Shown one piece after another: positions 40,332-50,100 of a DNA stretch of 64,000 bases. The DNA comes from Treponema sp. (GTDB taxonomy: Bacteria > Spirochaetota > Spirochaetia > Treponematales > Treponemataceae), in NCBI GenBank assembly GCA_022510845.1, contig JAFLSR010000002.1, positions 42,882 to 106,881 of the forward strand. Direction: 5' to 3'. A program made the translations under genes and the position numbers. Under the pieces are notes generated by a model, which saw only the letters and a program-made list of their open reading frames with translations, searched no databases and had not been told where the DNA came from. Positions within the stretch are counted from its first letter, which is position 1. Each line of letters begins with the position of its first letter.

Positions 40332-41714
40332 ATGCGTTCCTCGGACTTTTTTTTTAGGCAGAGGCGCGGATTTGCGTCCGCGTTTTTTGCGATTTTGGTT
40401 CTGTGCGCAGGGCATTCCCAAAATTCAAGTTCAAATGCATCTCAAGAAAGTCTCACGCTCACTGTTTCTGATGCGGTGAAAACTGCGTTGGAAAACAATG
40501 TTTCAATAAAAAGAAGCGAAATCCAATTGGGTGCTGCAAGGCGCGCGAAAAAAACTTCCTGGAACAGCGCAAGCCCCATGCTTTCCGTTGGCGGCGCCCT
40601 TTCCAAAGCCAATGAGAATTTCAGCGAAAATTATACAGCGTACTTGCAGGGCAGAATCAGCCTTTCGCTTTCCACGAATTTGTATTCGGACATAAAGGCG
40701 GCGAATCTGAAATACGAGGCGGGGGAGATTTCCTATGAGGCGGCATCCCGCGCGGTGGAAATGAACGTTCGCGCCGCCTTCTACAACCTGCTGTATCAAA
40801 AAGAGAATGTCGCGCTCCAGCAGCAGAATTTGGAAACTTCGCGAGAGCAATATCAAATGAACCTGCGCAAATACTTGCAGGGCACAATCAGTCAAATCGA
40901 TGTCCTTACAAGCCAAGTGAATTACGAAAAAAACATTCCGCTTTTGCAGAACGCGCAGATTACATTGGAAAACGACGCTGCGCTTTTCAAAAAGATGCTT
41001 GGCATGGAACAGGACGCGCGTTTTTCTCTGCAAGGCGATTTGGACGAGATTGTGGAAATCTTCAAAAATGAAAAGAATGGCGAATTCTCTTTTTTCGCTC
41101 AGGATTTTTTGGAAGATGCCGAAAAGAATAATGTCGAAATTTCCGCGCTCAAAAAGAACATCGAAATTGCGAAGAATGAAATTCTTTCAAAAAGGTTTTC
41201 GGCTTACGGGCCTTCGCTGAACGCGGCATGGACTTTCCAGCCGACTTGGGTGAAGACGCCTGCCGCGGGGACTAGCGGTCCTGACGACCGCGGAGTGGGA
41301 AGCCTTTCGGTTACTGTTCCGCTGGACGGAGTGCTTCCGTGGTCAAAATCCGCAAACTTGATTTCGGACGCGAAAAATTCGCTTGAAGACTACGAACTTC
41401 AGATTCAGGACAAAAAAACGGAAGTCCGGGTGAACGCCCAAAGCGGCATCCGCAAAATCGAGCAGCTTTTGGCGACCATGCGCACTTTGCAGTCCAGCGT
41501 GGAACTTGCCGAACGCTCATATCAAATGATATCGGAAGCCTACAATCGCGGCTCGCGCAATTTTACCGAATTGCTTTCGGCGCAGGATTCGCTTGAGCAG
41601 GCGCGTCTGAATTTGAAGCAGCAGGCGTTTTCGCTCGCACAGGAAATTTTGAATTTGGAGAATTTGCTTGGCGTTCCGTTCGGCACGCTTTTGCAATTCA
41701 AGTCGAATTCATAA
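40332..41714 (+). CDS. TolC-family outer membrane efflux protein
   Basis: A 460-residue outer-membrane channel, with a signal peptide (FASAFFAILVLCAGHSQ). The two internal repeats of the OEP family are recognisable: SLTLTVSDAVKTALENN opening the first, then long amphipathic coils with QQQNLETSREQYQMNLRKYLQG, and the second half with SVELAERSYQMISEAYNRGSRNFTELLSAQDSLEQ. The start has no SD and only a TATTTT a few bases upstream, so initiation is unclear. It opens an operon with adaptor, pump and PII-like genes, giving a complete tripartite efflux system. Substrate unknown. Confidence 0.93.
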   Translation: MRSSDFFFRQRRGFASAFFAILVLCAGHSQNSSSNASQESLTLTVSDAVKTALENNVSIKRSEIQLGAARRAKKTSWNSASPMLSVGGALSKANENFSENYTAYLQGRISLSLSTNLYSDIKAANLKYEAGEISYEAASRAVEMNVRAAFYNLLYQKENVALQQQNLETSREQYQMNLRKYLQGTISQIDVLTSQVNYEKNIPLLQNAQITLENDAALFKKMLGMEQDARFSLQGDLDEIVEIFKNEKNGEFSFFAQDFLEDAEKNNVEISALKKNIEIAKNEILSKRFSAYGPSLNAAWTFQPTWVKTPAAGTSGPDDRGVGSLSVTVPLDGVLPWSKSANLISDAKNSLEDYELQIQDKKTEVRVNAQSGIRKIEQLLATMRTLQSSVELAERSYQMISEAYNRGSRNFTELLSAQDSLEQARLNLKQQAFSLAQEILNLENLLGVPFGTLLQFKSNS

Positions 41715-41726
41715 TGGAGAGAATCG

Positions 41727-42689
41727 ATGAAAGTGCAAAAACCCAAACTTGTTCTGGCAATTTTTTTGGTTTTGTGCGTCGCGATAGTTCTGTGGGCATT
41801 CACTTTCGGAAAGAAAAATAAATCCGCGTCAGGCGGCAAGAAGGCGCGCGGAAATGCCGACACGGAATTTTCTGTGATAACGCAAGTCGTGCACGAAGAG
41901 ACTTTGCACGGCTTCATCTCTGCGAATGGCGAAATCGAATCGCAGAATTCGGTTTCGGTTTTTCCGGACACATCGGGAAAAATAATTTCCACCGAAGTTA
42001 TGCTCGGTTCGCAAGTTCAGCGCGGGCAAATCATCGCATACATCGATCCGAGCCGTCCGGGCGAACGCTACAACAGTTCTCCTGTGTACGCGCCGATTTC
42101 GGGAAGCATAATCACAGTTCCAGCGAAAAACGGAACGACGGTTTCGACAGCAAGCGCAATCACGCAAATCGGAGACATTTCGAATTTGATGGTGACGGCG
42201 GAAATCCCGGAACGCTATGTTTCGTTTTTGCGAAATGGATTGAAGGCGCATGTTTTTGTCGAGGCGTATCCTGATGTCGCGTTCAATGCGACGGTGACGC
42301 GGGTTTCGCCAGTCGTGGATTCGATAAGCCGGACCAAGCAAATCATATTGTATTTTGACAGGCGCGATCCGCGAATAAACGCCGGAATGTTCGCGAAGTT
42401 GGTTTTGTTCACGCGGGACTATTCGGGTGCGGTGACGATGCCGTTCCAGTCGCTTGTGACTTACGACGGAAAATTTTTCGCATACGTGGTCAAAGATGAT
42501 TCGACTGTGGAGAAGCGCGAAGTTGTGCTTGGGGAAAATGTGAGCGGCACGGTGCAAATTGTCAGCGGACTGGAAGAGGGCGAGCGCGTGGTGATTCAAG
42601 GTCAGACTTCTTTGAGCGATGGCGCGAAAATAAAGGACATTTCAAGCGAGGCGAAAATCGAAGATGATTCGAGCGGAGAAATAGGATGA
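41727..42689 (+). CDS. RND efflux periplasmic adaptor (MFP)
   Basis: A 320-residue protein that bridges the RND pump to TolC. An N-terminal membrane segment (PKLVLAIFLVLCVAIVLWAF) anchors it; no lipobox Cys is seen. The lipoyl halves SVFPDTSGKIIS and SPVYAPISGSIITVPAKNG are joined by an unusually short segment, so the usual alpha-hairpin is nearly absent. The barrel domain (LMVTAEIPERYVSFL, VTRVSPVVDSISRT) and the C-terminal VVLGENVSGTVQIVSGLEEGERVVIQG follow. SD is GGAGAG. The stop overlaps the pump start (ATGA). Confidence 0.92.
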   Translation: MKVQKPKLVLAIFLVLCVAIVLWAFTFGKKNKSASGGKKARGNADTEFSVITQVVHEETLHGFISANGEIESQNSVSVFPDTSGKIISTEVMLGSQVQRGQIIAYIDPSRPGERYNSSPVYAPISGSIITVPAKNGTTVSTASAITQIGDISNLMVTAEIPERYVSFLRNGLKAHVFVEAYPDVAFNATVTRVSPVVDSISRTKQIILYFDRRDPRINAGMFAKLVLFTRDYSGAVTMPFQSLVTYDGKFFAYVVKDDSTVEKREVVLGENVSGTVQIVSGLEEGERVVIQGQTSLSDGAKIKDISSEAKIEDDSSGEIG

Positions 42690-45600
42690 GCATAACAAAG
42701 ACCACGCTTCGTCATCCTGTCCTTACGCTGATTGTGTTCACGCTGTTCGGCATTCTTGGAATTTTCACGCTCAAAGACGCGGCAATCGCTTTGATGCCCG
42801 ACATCGACAGCCCCTACATCAGCGTCAACACGGTTTATGAAAACGCTGGCCCTGAATCGGTGGAAAAATCCGTTACGAAATTGCTTGAAGGGCAGCTTGT
42901 GAGCGTGAGCGGACTGAAAAACCTTACGAGCGCGTCTTCGGAAGGGCGTTCTTCGATTTGGCTTGAATTCAACTACGGGACTAATTTGGACGTGGCGACG
43001 AACGACGTGCGCGACAAACTCGATCGAGTTGCCCGACGTTTGCCCGACGAAGCCAATACTCCTATGATTTTCAAGATGGACAGCAATTCGATGCCGATTA
43101 TGCGAATCGCTGTTCGAGGAAACCGCCCGCAGAATGAACTTCGTGAAATTGCCGACAACACGATTTGCGATTTGATTGCGCAGACTGAGGGCGTTGCGGA
43201 AGCGAGCGTTTCGGGCGGGCGCGACAAAATCGTTCGGGTGGATATTTCGCAGAATCGACTTGCCGCTTATGGCCTCACGATGATGCAGGTGGCACAAAGC
43301 CTTTCAAGTCAAAACCTTGAACTTGGCGCGGGCAAAATCACGGAAGGCTCGCAAGATTATTCGATTCGCACCACTGGAGAATTTTCCGACATCGAAGAAG
43401 TGAACGACACCGTGGTCGCTGTGAAGAACGGCTACAGGGTGCGGCTTTCGGACATCGGCACTGCGTACATGGGCTACGCGGACAAAAACAGCGAAGTCTA
43501 CATCAACGGGCAGGAAGGCGTTTACATCAGCGTTACGAAACAATCTGGCAAAAACACAGTGACCGTTGCGAACGCGGTCTACAAAAAACTCGACGAGATT
43601 CGCGGAATCCTTCCAATCGATATGCGGCTTGAAATCATACGAGATGACACCGATTCAATTCGCGAGACAATCGGAACGCTTTTGGAAAGCGCGGTGCAAG
43701 GCTTGGTGCTCGCTGTTTTGATTTTGTTCCTGTTCCTGAAAGATTTCAAATCGACAATCATCATCGCAATAAGCATTCCGCTTTCGATTATCATAACGAT
43801 GCTCTGTATGAATTTCGCGGGACTCACGCTCAACATGATGACGCTCACTGGACTGATTTTGGGCGTCGGAATGATTGTGGATTCTTCGATTGTAATGATT
43901 GAGAATATCTTCGTGTATCGAATGCGTGGCGCGAAGGCGATTGTGTCTGCGGAACTCGGCTCGGGCGAAATGATAATGTCGGTGGTGAGCGGAAACCTCA
44001 CGACGATTTGCGTTTTCATTCCGTTTTTGTTTTATATGCGCGAACTCGGATTTACAGGGCAGATGTTCAAGGGCATCATTTTCACTGTGGTCATTGCGCT
44101 GGTTTCTTCGCTTTTTGTGGCGGTCTTTCTTGTTCCGGTCTTGGCAGGCAAATTTCTTCCGCTCGCGAATCGAAAGGAAACGCCCATAAAGAGCGAAAGA
44201 TTGAAAAAAATCTATGCGATGCTTGACGTGCCGATGGACGCGCTCACAGGAATTTACAGGAATCTTCTCGCCGCCGCGCTTAAAAATCGCGCAATCACAG
44301 TCACGATTTGCGTTGCGGTTTTGATTACGGCGTTCGCGCTCATTCCCACTATGACAATAAACATGATGTCGCAAGGGCGGGATGACAGCGTTGGACTTAA
44401 TGTTACTCTGCCCATCGGAACGACGCTCGAAGAAACTACAAAAGTTATGGAGCAACTTGAACAAATTGTGAACGATGAAATCAAAGGCTACAAGAATTTG
44501 ATTGTGAGCGTCGGAACTGGAAGCAGGAACGCCACCGCATACAAAGGCTCAATTTTGATTCAGCTTCCGAAAAGCGAGGAGCAGATTGATACGGCGCAAG
44601 ACATTCAGCGAAAACTCCGCGCGCATTTTTCGGATTTTGCAGGTGTTCGTTTCAATTTTGACCAAGGACGCGGACGGCAAATGACAGGAAGCGACATCAA
44701 GATAAAAGTTCGCAGCGACGACCTTGATGCGGCGTTGAGGGTTTCTGCCCAAATTCGCGAAGTGATGGAAAACATCGATGAATTGGGAGAAGTGAGCGTT
44801 GATACGGAAGAGGGCGTTCCTCAAGTGGAAATCGAAATTGACCGCGAGCGCGCGTATTCGTTCGGCGTTGACATTACGACTGTCGCCCGCGAGATTTACT
44901 ATGCGATAAACGGAGTGAATGTGACTACCTACCGCGAGGCAGGAAAGGAATATGACCTTGTAATCGCGTATCGGCCGGATGACAGAAAGACGGCGGACGA
45001 TTTGGAGCAGATTTATGTAAACGGAACCAACGGAAAAGTGAGCGTGGCGAATTTCGCGAAGGCCGTAAGGGGATTGGGTCCTGTCACGATTCGGCGCGAA
45101 AATCAGACGCGGCGCGTTACGCTCACTGCCGACATGGTTGTGGAAAATGTGAACGCCTATGAAGTGGAAAACAAAATCAAAGAAGGAATCGCCGCGTCGT
45201 TCGTAGTGCCCGACAATGTTTTGATTTCCTATGAAGGCTCGTGGCAGGATATGCAGGAGCAGGGCGCGGTTTACGGCGGAATCGCGCTTATGGCGATTTT
45301 GCTCGTGTTCGGCGTGATGGCTGGTACTTACGAAAGCTTCAAAGCGCCGTTCATCAATTTGTGCACGATTCCATTCTTGATTGTCGGAGTTGTTTTCATC
45401 TACAAAATTTCTGGGCAGACGATTTCCATGATGAGCGCGGTGGGCTTGATTATGCTTGTGGGAATAGTAGTGAACAACGGAATCATACTTGTGGACTACA
45501 CGAACCTTTTGATTGACCGCGGCAAAAAAATGTATGATGCCTGCCTTGAGGCTGGAGTGAGCAGGCTTCGCCCCGTCTTGATGACGACTCTCACCACGAT

Positions 45601-45790
45601 TTTGGGAATGCTTCCGATGTGCTTTGCCACTAGCGGCAGCGCGGGAATGGTGCAGCCAATCGGCGTGGCGGTTGTGGGCGGACTTACGAGTTCCACGTTC
45701 ATAACGCTGTTTTTCATTCCGGTTCTGTATTCGCTTGTGATGAAGGAAAAGAAACGCAAAAAAAGTCGTCTTGAAATTTTTTTGACTTGA
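42686..45790 (+). CDS. RND efflux transporter, AcrB/HAE family
   Basis: A 1034-residue inner-membrane pump with 12 membrane segments and two large periplasmic loops in the usual order. TM4 carries GVGMIVDSSIVMIENIF. The first relay Asp is kept, but the second (DD in AcrB) is Ser. The TM10-11 region GLIMLVGIVVNNGIILVDYTN is typical. The export substrate (drug, lipid or metabolite) cannot be read. It is translationally coupled to the adaptor by an ATGA overlap and followed 13 nt later by a PII-like gene. Confidence 0.95.
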   Translation: MSITKTTLRHPVLTLIVFTLFGILGIFTLKDAAIALMPDIDSPYISVNTVYENAGPESVEKSVTKLLEGQLVSVSGLKNLTSASSEGRSSIWLEFNYGTNLDVATNDVRDKLDRVARRLPDEANTPMIFKMDSNSMPIMRIAVRGNRPQNELREIADNTICDLIAQTEGVAEASVSGGRDKIVRVDISQNRLAAYGLTMMQVAQSLSSQNLELGAGKITEGSQDYSIRTTGEFSDIEEVNDTVVAVKNGYRVRLSDIGTAYMGYADKNSEVYINGQEGVYISVTKQSGKNTVTVANAVYKKLDEIRGILPIDMRLEIIRDDTDSIRETIGTLLESAVQGLVLAVLILFLFLKDFKSTIIIAISIPLSIIITMLCMNFAGLTLNMMTLTGLILGVGMIVDSSIVMIENIFVYRMRGAKAIVSAELGSGEMIMSVVSGNLTTICVFIPFLFYMRELGFTGQMFKGIIFTVVIALVSSLFVAVFLVPVLAGKFLPLANRKETPIKSERLKKIYAMLDVPMDALTGIYRNLLAAALKNRAITVTICVAVLITAFALIPTMTINMMSQGRDDSVGLNVTLPIGTTLEETTKVMEQLEQIVNDEIKGYKNLIVSVGTGSRNATAYKGSILIQLPKSEEQIDTAQDIQRKLRAHFSDFAGVRFNFDQGRGRQMTGSDIKIKVRSDDLDAALRVSAQIREVMENIDELGEVSVDTEEGVPQVEIEIDRERAYSFGVDITTVAREIYYAINGVNVTTYREAGKEYDLVIAYRPDDRKTADDLEQIYVNGTNGKVSVANFAKAVRGLGPVTIRRENQTRRVTLTADMVVENVNAYEVENKIKEGIAASFVVPDNVLISYEGSWQDMQEQGAVYGGIALMAILLVFGVMAGTYESFKAPFINLCTIPFLIVGVVFIYKISGQTISMMSAVGLIMLVGIVVNNGIILVDYTNLLIDRGKKMYDACLEAGVSRLRPVLMTTLTTILGMLPMCFATSGSAGMVQPIGVAVVGGLTSSTFITLFFIPVLYSLVMKEKKRKKSRLEIFLT

Positions 45791-45803
45791 TGGTGAAGTG
45801 AAA

Positions 45804-46094
45804 ATGGTAAGAATAGAAATCATTGCGAACCAATCTGTGCATGACGAAATTATCGACGCGCTCGAAGAATATGTTCCATGCATTTTGTACACCGTGATTC
45901 CGATTGCGGAGGGGCGCGGCAAAGGCAGTTACAAACTTGGAACTAGCAGTTGGCCTGAGACGAATTTCGTCCTGTTTTCTTATGTGCAAGAATCCGATCT
46001 GGAAAAAATCAAGGCGATAATAAAGGCTATAAAGGAAAAATTTCCCGATGAAGGAATAAAAGCGTTTTTCAGCAACGCAGAAGATTTGACGTGA
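45804..46094 (+). CDS. PG0541-type transporter-associated protein (PII-like)
   Basis: A 96-residue protein: MVRIEIIANQSVHDEIIDAL, then PCILYTVIPIAEGRGKGSYKLG and a C-terminal helix-strand. Size, ferredoxin-like pattern and position right after an RND pump match the PG0541 family, which resembles PII signal proteins and is found beside RND operons. A regulatory role on the pump is assumed for the family, not proven. ATG 45804 is taken over GTG 45798. The gene closes the efflux operon. Confidence 0.82.
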   Translation: MVRIEIIANQSVHDEIIDALEEYVPCILYTVIPIAEGRGKGSYKLGTSSWPETNFVLFSYVQESDLEKIKAIIKAIKEKFPDEGIKAFFSNAEDLT

Positions 46095-46172
46095 AATTCA
46101 ATCAACTCAACAAAACTTGATGCAGGGCATCGATGTTTACCCCTCCCCTCCAATCCACACACACAGCACGAA

Positions 46173-46907
46173 TCAAAAAAATGGCTGCGGCGCGAACGGC
46201 ACAAATTCCAGCCCTTCTGAAATATGCGCGTACACGGAAAAAAAAGTGGTTTCCGCCCTTTCTTGGCCGCCCGAAATCTTTACAGTCGCGAACGAAGGAA
46301 TTCTCGGTGTGCCACGAGGATGCGCGCAACTGCCCGGGTTTATAAAATATGTCAAATCTATTTCAGTTCGGGATGCGACGTGCGTGTGTCCATAAAAAAC
46401 TATGTCAGCCAAAGATTCCGATGCGCGTTGAGCCATGCGGTTCAAGCCATAGTACGCGCCGTCCGTGTGGCCGTGCGTTATGAAAATGTTTATTCCGGAA
46501 ATTTTTAAAGTCTGAGTTTGCGGGATTTTGATTTCATATTCGGCGCGGGAATTTTTTTGTGCGGAATTCTTGCGTGAATCTGAATGCGGGTTCGGGTCGA
46601 AATCGACCGGAAAAAAATCGTAGTCGCCGTTTCCTCGGACAAATGCCGCGACAGGCGGAAAGCATTGCGCGAATTTTTTGCTTTTTTGCGTGTAGGACAG
46701 CGCGGCGCAAAAATCGCCTATTCCGTCTCCGCAAAAAATTACGGCCGCGCAACTTTTTCCGAAACGTTCGATTATTGTGCGCAGGACATCCTTTCTTCCG
46801 TGGGAATCCGAAATGAGCAAAACTTCTGCGTTGGCAAGCCTTGCAAGCGCGTCAATTTCTTCTGCGCTTCCAATCAGACCTGAATCTTGTTGCAAAAGGG
46901 AAATCAT
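46173..46907 (-). CDS. YfcE/MJ0936-family metallophosphoesterase
   Basis: A 244-residue calcineurin-like phosphoesterase. Metal-binding motifs appear in order: LLISDSHGRKD (DxH), FCGDGIGDF (GD), FVRGNGDYD (GNxD), FITHGHTDG (GH) and FYGHTHVA (GHTH). A stretch of about 30 polar residues (about 125-160) enlarges it relative to the usual 160-180. Members hydrolyse phosphodiesters or nucleotides. The ATG lies one base after the stop of the lipoprotein gene, so it depends on coupled translation; an upstream in-frame ATG inside that gene is rejected. It converges on the efflux operon. Confidence 0.88.
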   Translation of the reverse strand: MISLLQQDSGLIGSAEEIDALARLANAEVLLISDSHGRKDVLRTIIERFGKSCAAVIFCGDGIGDFCAALSYTQKSKKFAQCFPPVAAFVRGNGDYDFFPVDFDPNPHSDSRKNSAQKNSRAEYEIKIPQTQTLKISGINIFITHGHTDGAYYGLNRMAQRASESLADIVFYGHTHVASRTEIDLTYFINPGSCAHPRGTPRIPSFATVKISGGQERAETTFFSVYAHISEGLEFVPFAPQPFF

Positions 46908-46908
46908 T

Positions 46909-47712
46909 TTATTCGACCACAAAATGGTTGATTGACTGCAAGCCGCTTTGCGCGTCGATGTAGCGCGAAACTTTATGGCCCTTTCCCACGATGCGCGAAA
47001 CGTGCGCCAGCAAATTTTCATCGTGTGGGAGCGGACGTTCGGTGAGCAGCATATATTCCACGGCGCGGTCCAAAAGCGCGTCCAAATCCGAAATTTGAGG
47101 CTGCGTCAATTCCTCTTTGTTCGATTCGCTGTCCATGGAAGCGCCTCCTTCCATCGCATGGTCAAGAACGAAATTTGAAGTGGCTTCTATTCCCGCGATG
47201 TCGTCCTGCGGAAAAAAAGAGTACACTGGATAGGGAATCATATTTTCGCTTGTGTCCCATTCGTCTTCAAGGTTCGCTATTGCGTAGCTCGTGTTTTCAG
47301 GCGCGCCCACAATTATTAGGCCGGCAAGTTCGCGTTCGCCGATGAGCGCGGACAGTCGCGCGATTCTTTCGCCTGGAAAATCATCGGGAAAAATCAGCGG
47401 AAAAATCAGGCCGCTGTCGGGCGTTCCATCGTCAAGCCCGTATTTTTTTGCAAGCGATTCCACGATGCGTTGCGCGTAATTTTTTTCATTGTAGCCGTAT
47501 CCGAACACAACGCAGATTTTTTTTTGCGAATGAAGCCATGCGGGCATGGAATCGGATGCGAGATTTTTTTCTGAAACAAAATCCAAAGGTACGAGAGGCG
47601 TTTCGTTTTGCGCCGATTTTTTTTGACAGGAAAAAAAAGTTGTGCAGAAAATAGCGACAGGTAGAATCACCGCGCAAACTTTTTTTGATTTTCTAAAAAC
47701 CAAATTGCTCAT
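46909..47712 (-). CDS. Putative periplasmic lipoprotein, unknown function
   Basis: A 267-residue protein with a lipoprotein signal: basic start, hydrophobic VCAVILPVAIFCTTFF and lipobox FFSC. The mature part begins alpha/beta-like: KKICVVFGYGYNEKNYAQRIVESLAKKYGL, then ELAGLIIVGAPENTSYAIANL. This is compatible with a periplasmic-binding-type fold, but I cannot assign a family. Expression is leaderless. It is coupled to the phosphoesterase gene, an odd pairing of exported and cytoplasmic products. Confidence 0.75.
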   Translation of the reverse strand: MSNLVFRKSKKVCAVILPVAIFCTTFFSCQKKSAQNETPLVPLDFVSEKNLASDSMPAWLHSQKKICVVFGYGYNEKNYAQRIVESLAKKYGLDDGTPDSGLIFPLIFPDDFPGERIARLSALIGERELAGLIIVGAPENTSYAIANLEDEWDTSENMIPYPVYSFFPQDDIAGIEATSNFVLDHAMEGGASMDSESNKEELTQPQISDLDALLDRAVEYMLLTERPLPHDENLLAHVSRIVGKGHKVSRYIDAQSGLQSINHFVVE

Positions 47713-47718
47713 AATAAT

Positions 47719-47747
47719 ATGTTAACAGATTTTTTGTTTTTTTGCAA
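47719..47747 (-). promoter_or_regulatory. Leaderless-type promoter for the lipoprotein gene
   Basis: Minus-strand TTGCAA (47747-47742), 17 bp, TAACAT (47724-47719). The ATG at 47712 starts 6 nt after the box; no SD. Confidence 0.7.
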
Positions 47748-47789
47748 TGGTGGATTTGTTTGTGAAAGGTGGTGTCAATCTTGTTAGAT

Positions 47790-47935
47790 GAGGAACGAGA
47801 ATTTTCGCTTCCGTTGGAACTAGCTTCTGGTCGCAACAAGTTGCTTGATGAGTTTTGCTTACCGTCATTGTGAGCCTTTGGTTACCTTCTGCACCGTTTC
47901 GCTTCCGTAAGGGGGTTCAAAAAAATTCGTGGAGA
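47790..47935 (+). repeat. Dispersed intergenic repeat, internally deleted copy
   Basis: It has GGTCGCAACAAGTTGCTTGA, CTGCACCGTTTCGCTTCCG and the 3' end TAAGGGGGTTCAAAAAAA-like, but no core palindrome. Its opening GAGGAACGAGAATTTTCGC also occurs, with two changes, near 54306. Confidence 0.7.
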
Positions 47936-48000
47936 AAAACATTCGCAAGGGGGGCAAAAAAAATTCGCGCTACGCGCTTGTTGCGAAAAATGCAACATTT

Positions 48001-48142
48001 AAAATGAGCCGCTAAAATGTTGCGGCTCATTTTAATGTCGAGTTTCTTGCAGAAACTCGCGTATTGCACTGCGATTCTTCGCTTCGCTATGAAATCGCGT
48101 TTTAAGCAGTTCGAAACTTGAAACTTTCTTCACTGCTTAAAA
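48001..48142 (+). repeat. Four-hairpin array upstream of gltD
   Basis: (1) AAAATGAGCCGC 48001-48012 with GCGGCTCATTTT 48022-48033. (2) CGAGTTTC 48039-48046 with GAAACTCG 48052-48059. (3) GCGATT 48071-48076 with AATCGC 48093-48098. (4) TTTTAAGCAGT 48100-48110 with ACTGCTTAAAA 48132-48142. Same order as the arrays before potD1 and uppP. The 557-bp gap here holds only this, the repeat before it and the gltD promoter. Confidence 0.8.
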
Positions 48143-48161
48143 TATAAGAATCTTTTTCCCA

Positions 48162-48190
48162 TTGACAAGATTTTTCTTTTTCGATATACT
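48162..48190 (+). promoter_or_regulatory. Strong promoter for gltD
   Basis: TTGACA (48162-48167), 17 bp, TATACT (48185-48190). The leader of about 70 nt ends in SD TAGGAG. It begins 20 bp after the hairpin array. Confidence 0.8.
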
Positions 48191-48269
48191 TGTATTGAAA
48201 CAATGGCGTTTGCACAAAGGGCTTTTTGTCTTTTGGGCGGACGCTTTTATTTTTTAGGAGTTTTTCAAG

Positions 48270-49754
48270 ATGGGAAAAGACACTGGTTTTATCGAATACG
48301 CGCGCGAGGCAAACGGCGACATTCCTCCTTTGGAGCGCATAAAAAATTTCAATGAATTTCATTCTTATCTCAATGACGACGAGCGCAAAAAACAGGCGGC
48401 GCGTTGCATGAATTGCGGCGTTCCGATGTGCCAGAGCGCGCTTCGCCTCAAGGGAATGGTTACGGGCTGCCCCCTCCACAATTTCATTCCTGAATGGAAC
48501 GACGCGCTTTACAGGGAACAGTTTGATATGGCGGCGTGGCGGCTTTTGAAGACTTCAAACTTTCCCGAATTTACCGGGCGCGTCTGTCCCGCGCTTTGCG
48601 AAAAGGCTTGCAATCTTGCGGGCGAAGGCGGATTGGAAAATGCCGTCACTGTGCACGACAACGAACTTTATATTATCGAACACGCTTTCGCTTCGGGCTA
48701 TATGAAGGCGGAAATTCCAAAAGTTCGCAGCGGGAAAAAAATCGCCGTCGTAGGCTCAGGCCCTGCGGGACTTGCCGTGGCGGATTCGCTGAATCATCGC
48801 GGGCACAGCGTCACAGTCTTTGAGCGCGACGACAAAATCGGCGGGCTTTTGATGTACGGAATTCCAAATATGAAGCTTGACAAAAAAATCATCGAGCGGC
48901 GCGTGAATCTGATGAAAGAAGAGGGAGTTGAATTCGTCACGAATTCCGACATCGGAAAAAATGTAGCCGCCGAAACGCTTGTTGAAAATTATGACGCTGT
49001 GGCTCTGTGCTGTGGCGCGAAAAATCCGCGTCCGCTTTCGGTTCCTGGCGCGGATTCTTCCGGCGTGATGTTCGCCGTGGATTTTTTGAAATCCGTGACA
49101 AAAAGTTTGCTTGATTCAAATTTGACTGACGGCGCGTTTTTTGATGTGAGCGGAAAGGACGTGATAATTTTGGGCGGCGGCGACACTGGCAACGACTGCA
49201 CCGGCACTTGCATCCGCCTTGGCTGCAAATCCGTGACCCAATTGGAAATGATGCCGTGCCCGCCTGTCGAACGCGCGGAAAACAATCCATGGCCCGAATG
49301 GCCGAAAATTCTGAAAGTGGATTACGGTGCGCAGGAATCGATTGCGAAATTTGGAAATGACCCGCGCGTCTACAAGACGACAATAAAAGAAGTGTTCCAA
49401 AAAGACGGAAAAGTGTGCGGCGTGAAAACTGTCCAAGTTGAATTTCGGACAGTCGAAGGCAAGCGGCAACTTTGCGAAATCGAAGGAAGCGAAAAGGATT
49501 TGCCTGCCGATTTGATTTTGGTGGCAGCGGGCTTTTTGGGCGCGCAGGAATACACGGCGCAAAGTTTCGGCGTGGAACTTACGCCGCGCGGTACGGTCGC
49601 TTCAAAAGAAGGCTCTTATTTTTCCGGCGTGGAAAAAGTTTTCACGGCAGGCGATATGCATCGCGGACAATCACTTGTTGTTTGGGCGATTGCGGAAGGC
49701 CGAGAATGCGCGCGCGAAATCGATGAATTTTTGATGGGGTACAGCAATATGTGA
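48270..49754 (+). CDS. gltD: Glutamate synthase (NADPH) small subunit
   Basis: A 494-residue FAD/FeS protein that takes electrons from NADPH for reductive glutamate synthesis. The N-terminal Cys clusters ([27 protein letters not shown]) bind 4Fe-4S centres. The FAD fold is [18 protein letters not shown] at about 150-167, the NADPH fold is [17 protein letters not shown] near 305, and the C-terminal FAD segment is [25 protein letters not shown]. The large subunit gltA/gltB is not adjacent, so it lies elsewhere or this flavoprotein serves another partner. Strong promoter and SD. Confidence 0.93.
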   Translation: MGKDTGFIEYAREANGDIPPLERIKNFNEFHSYLNDDERKKQAARCMNCGVPMCQSALRLKGMVTGCPLHNFIPEWNDALYREQFDMAAWRLLKTSNFPEFTGRVCPALCEKACNLAGEGGLENAVTVHDNELYIIEHAFASGYMKAEIPKVRSGKKIAVVGSGPAGLAVADSLNHRGHSVTVFERDDKIGGLLMYGIPNMKLDKKIIERRVNLMKEEGVEFVTNSDIGKNVAAETLVENYDAVALCCGAKNPRPLSVPGADSSGVMFAVDFLKSVTKSLLDSNLTDGAFFDVSGKDVIILGGGDTGNDCTGTCIRLGCKSVTQLEMMPCPPVERAENNPWPEWPKILKVDYGAQESIAKFGNDPRVYKTTIKEVFQKDGKVCGVKTVQVEFRTVEGKRQLCEIEGSEKDLPADLILVAAGFLGAQEYTAQSFGVELTPRGTVASKEGSYFSGVEKVFTAGDMHRGQSLVVWAIAEGRECAREIDEFLMGYSNM

Positions 49755-49805
49755 TGGCGCAAAAAACGCCAAAATGATTGCGCAAAGTGTCCAATTAAAC
49801 TCGGC

Positions 49806-49990
49806 ATCGCAGAAAACATCAGTTTTCGAGAATGACGAGTTTCGCTCGCGTGAGCGGGCACGTAAATAAACGAGTTTCCGTGAAGCGAAAACTCGAAGTT
49901 AAAATCCGCCGCGCCATTTGTGCGGTGGATTTTAAACGTCTTTATGTCTTTGACAGAGAAACGGGTTGCGACTTTTTCTCTGTCGAAAAC
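49806..49990 (-). repeat. Inverted copy of the hairpin array upstream of polA
   Basis: GACAGAGAAA (49952-49961) pairs with TTTCTCTGTC (49975-49984), and TTTTCGACAGAGAAA on the minus strand resembles hairpin 4 of the potD1 array. AAAATCCGCCGC/GCGGTGGATTTT (49901-49933) has one mismatch. CGAGTTT (49871-49877) pairs with AAACTCG (49889-49895), next to CGTAAATAA. Nothing gene-like is present in the 346-bp gap. Confidence 0.65.
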
Positions 49991-50087
49991 GCAGTTTCTC
50001 GTCAAGCCGATGTGTTTTGCAAGTTTGAATTATGATTTTTAAAAATTGCATCGCAGTAGCGCACTAGAAAAAAAATCGATTTTGCAT

Positions 50088-50093
50088 TAGAAT
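50088..50093 (+). promoter_or_regulatory. Leaderless-type -10 box for polA
   Basis: TAGAAT ends 7 nt before the ATG at 50101. It overlaps an in-frame ATG at 50092, which argues for 50101 as start. The -35 is poor and there is no SD. Confidence 0.5.
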
Positions 50094-50100
50094 GAATTTT

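Noticed and set aside
44549..45922. Minus-strand ORF of 457 codons
   Set aside because: It is antisense to the RND pump. His/Arg/Asn-rich translation without domains.
47713..48269. tRNA or small stable RNA in the long gap before gltD
   Set aside because: The stems are the hairpin array and repeat. No cloverleaf, CCA end or T-loop sequence was found.
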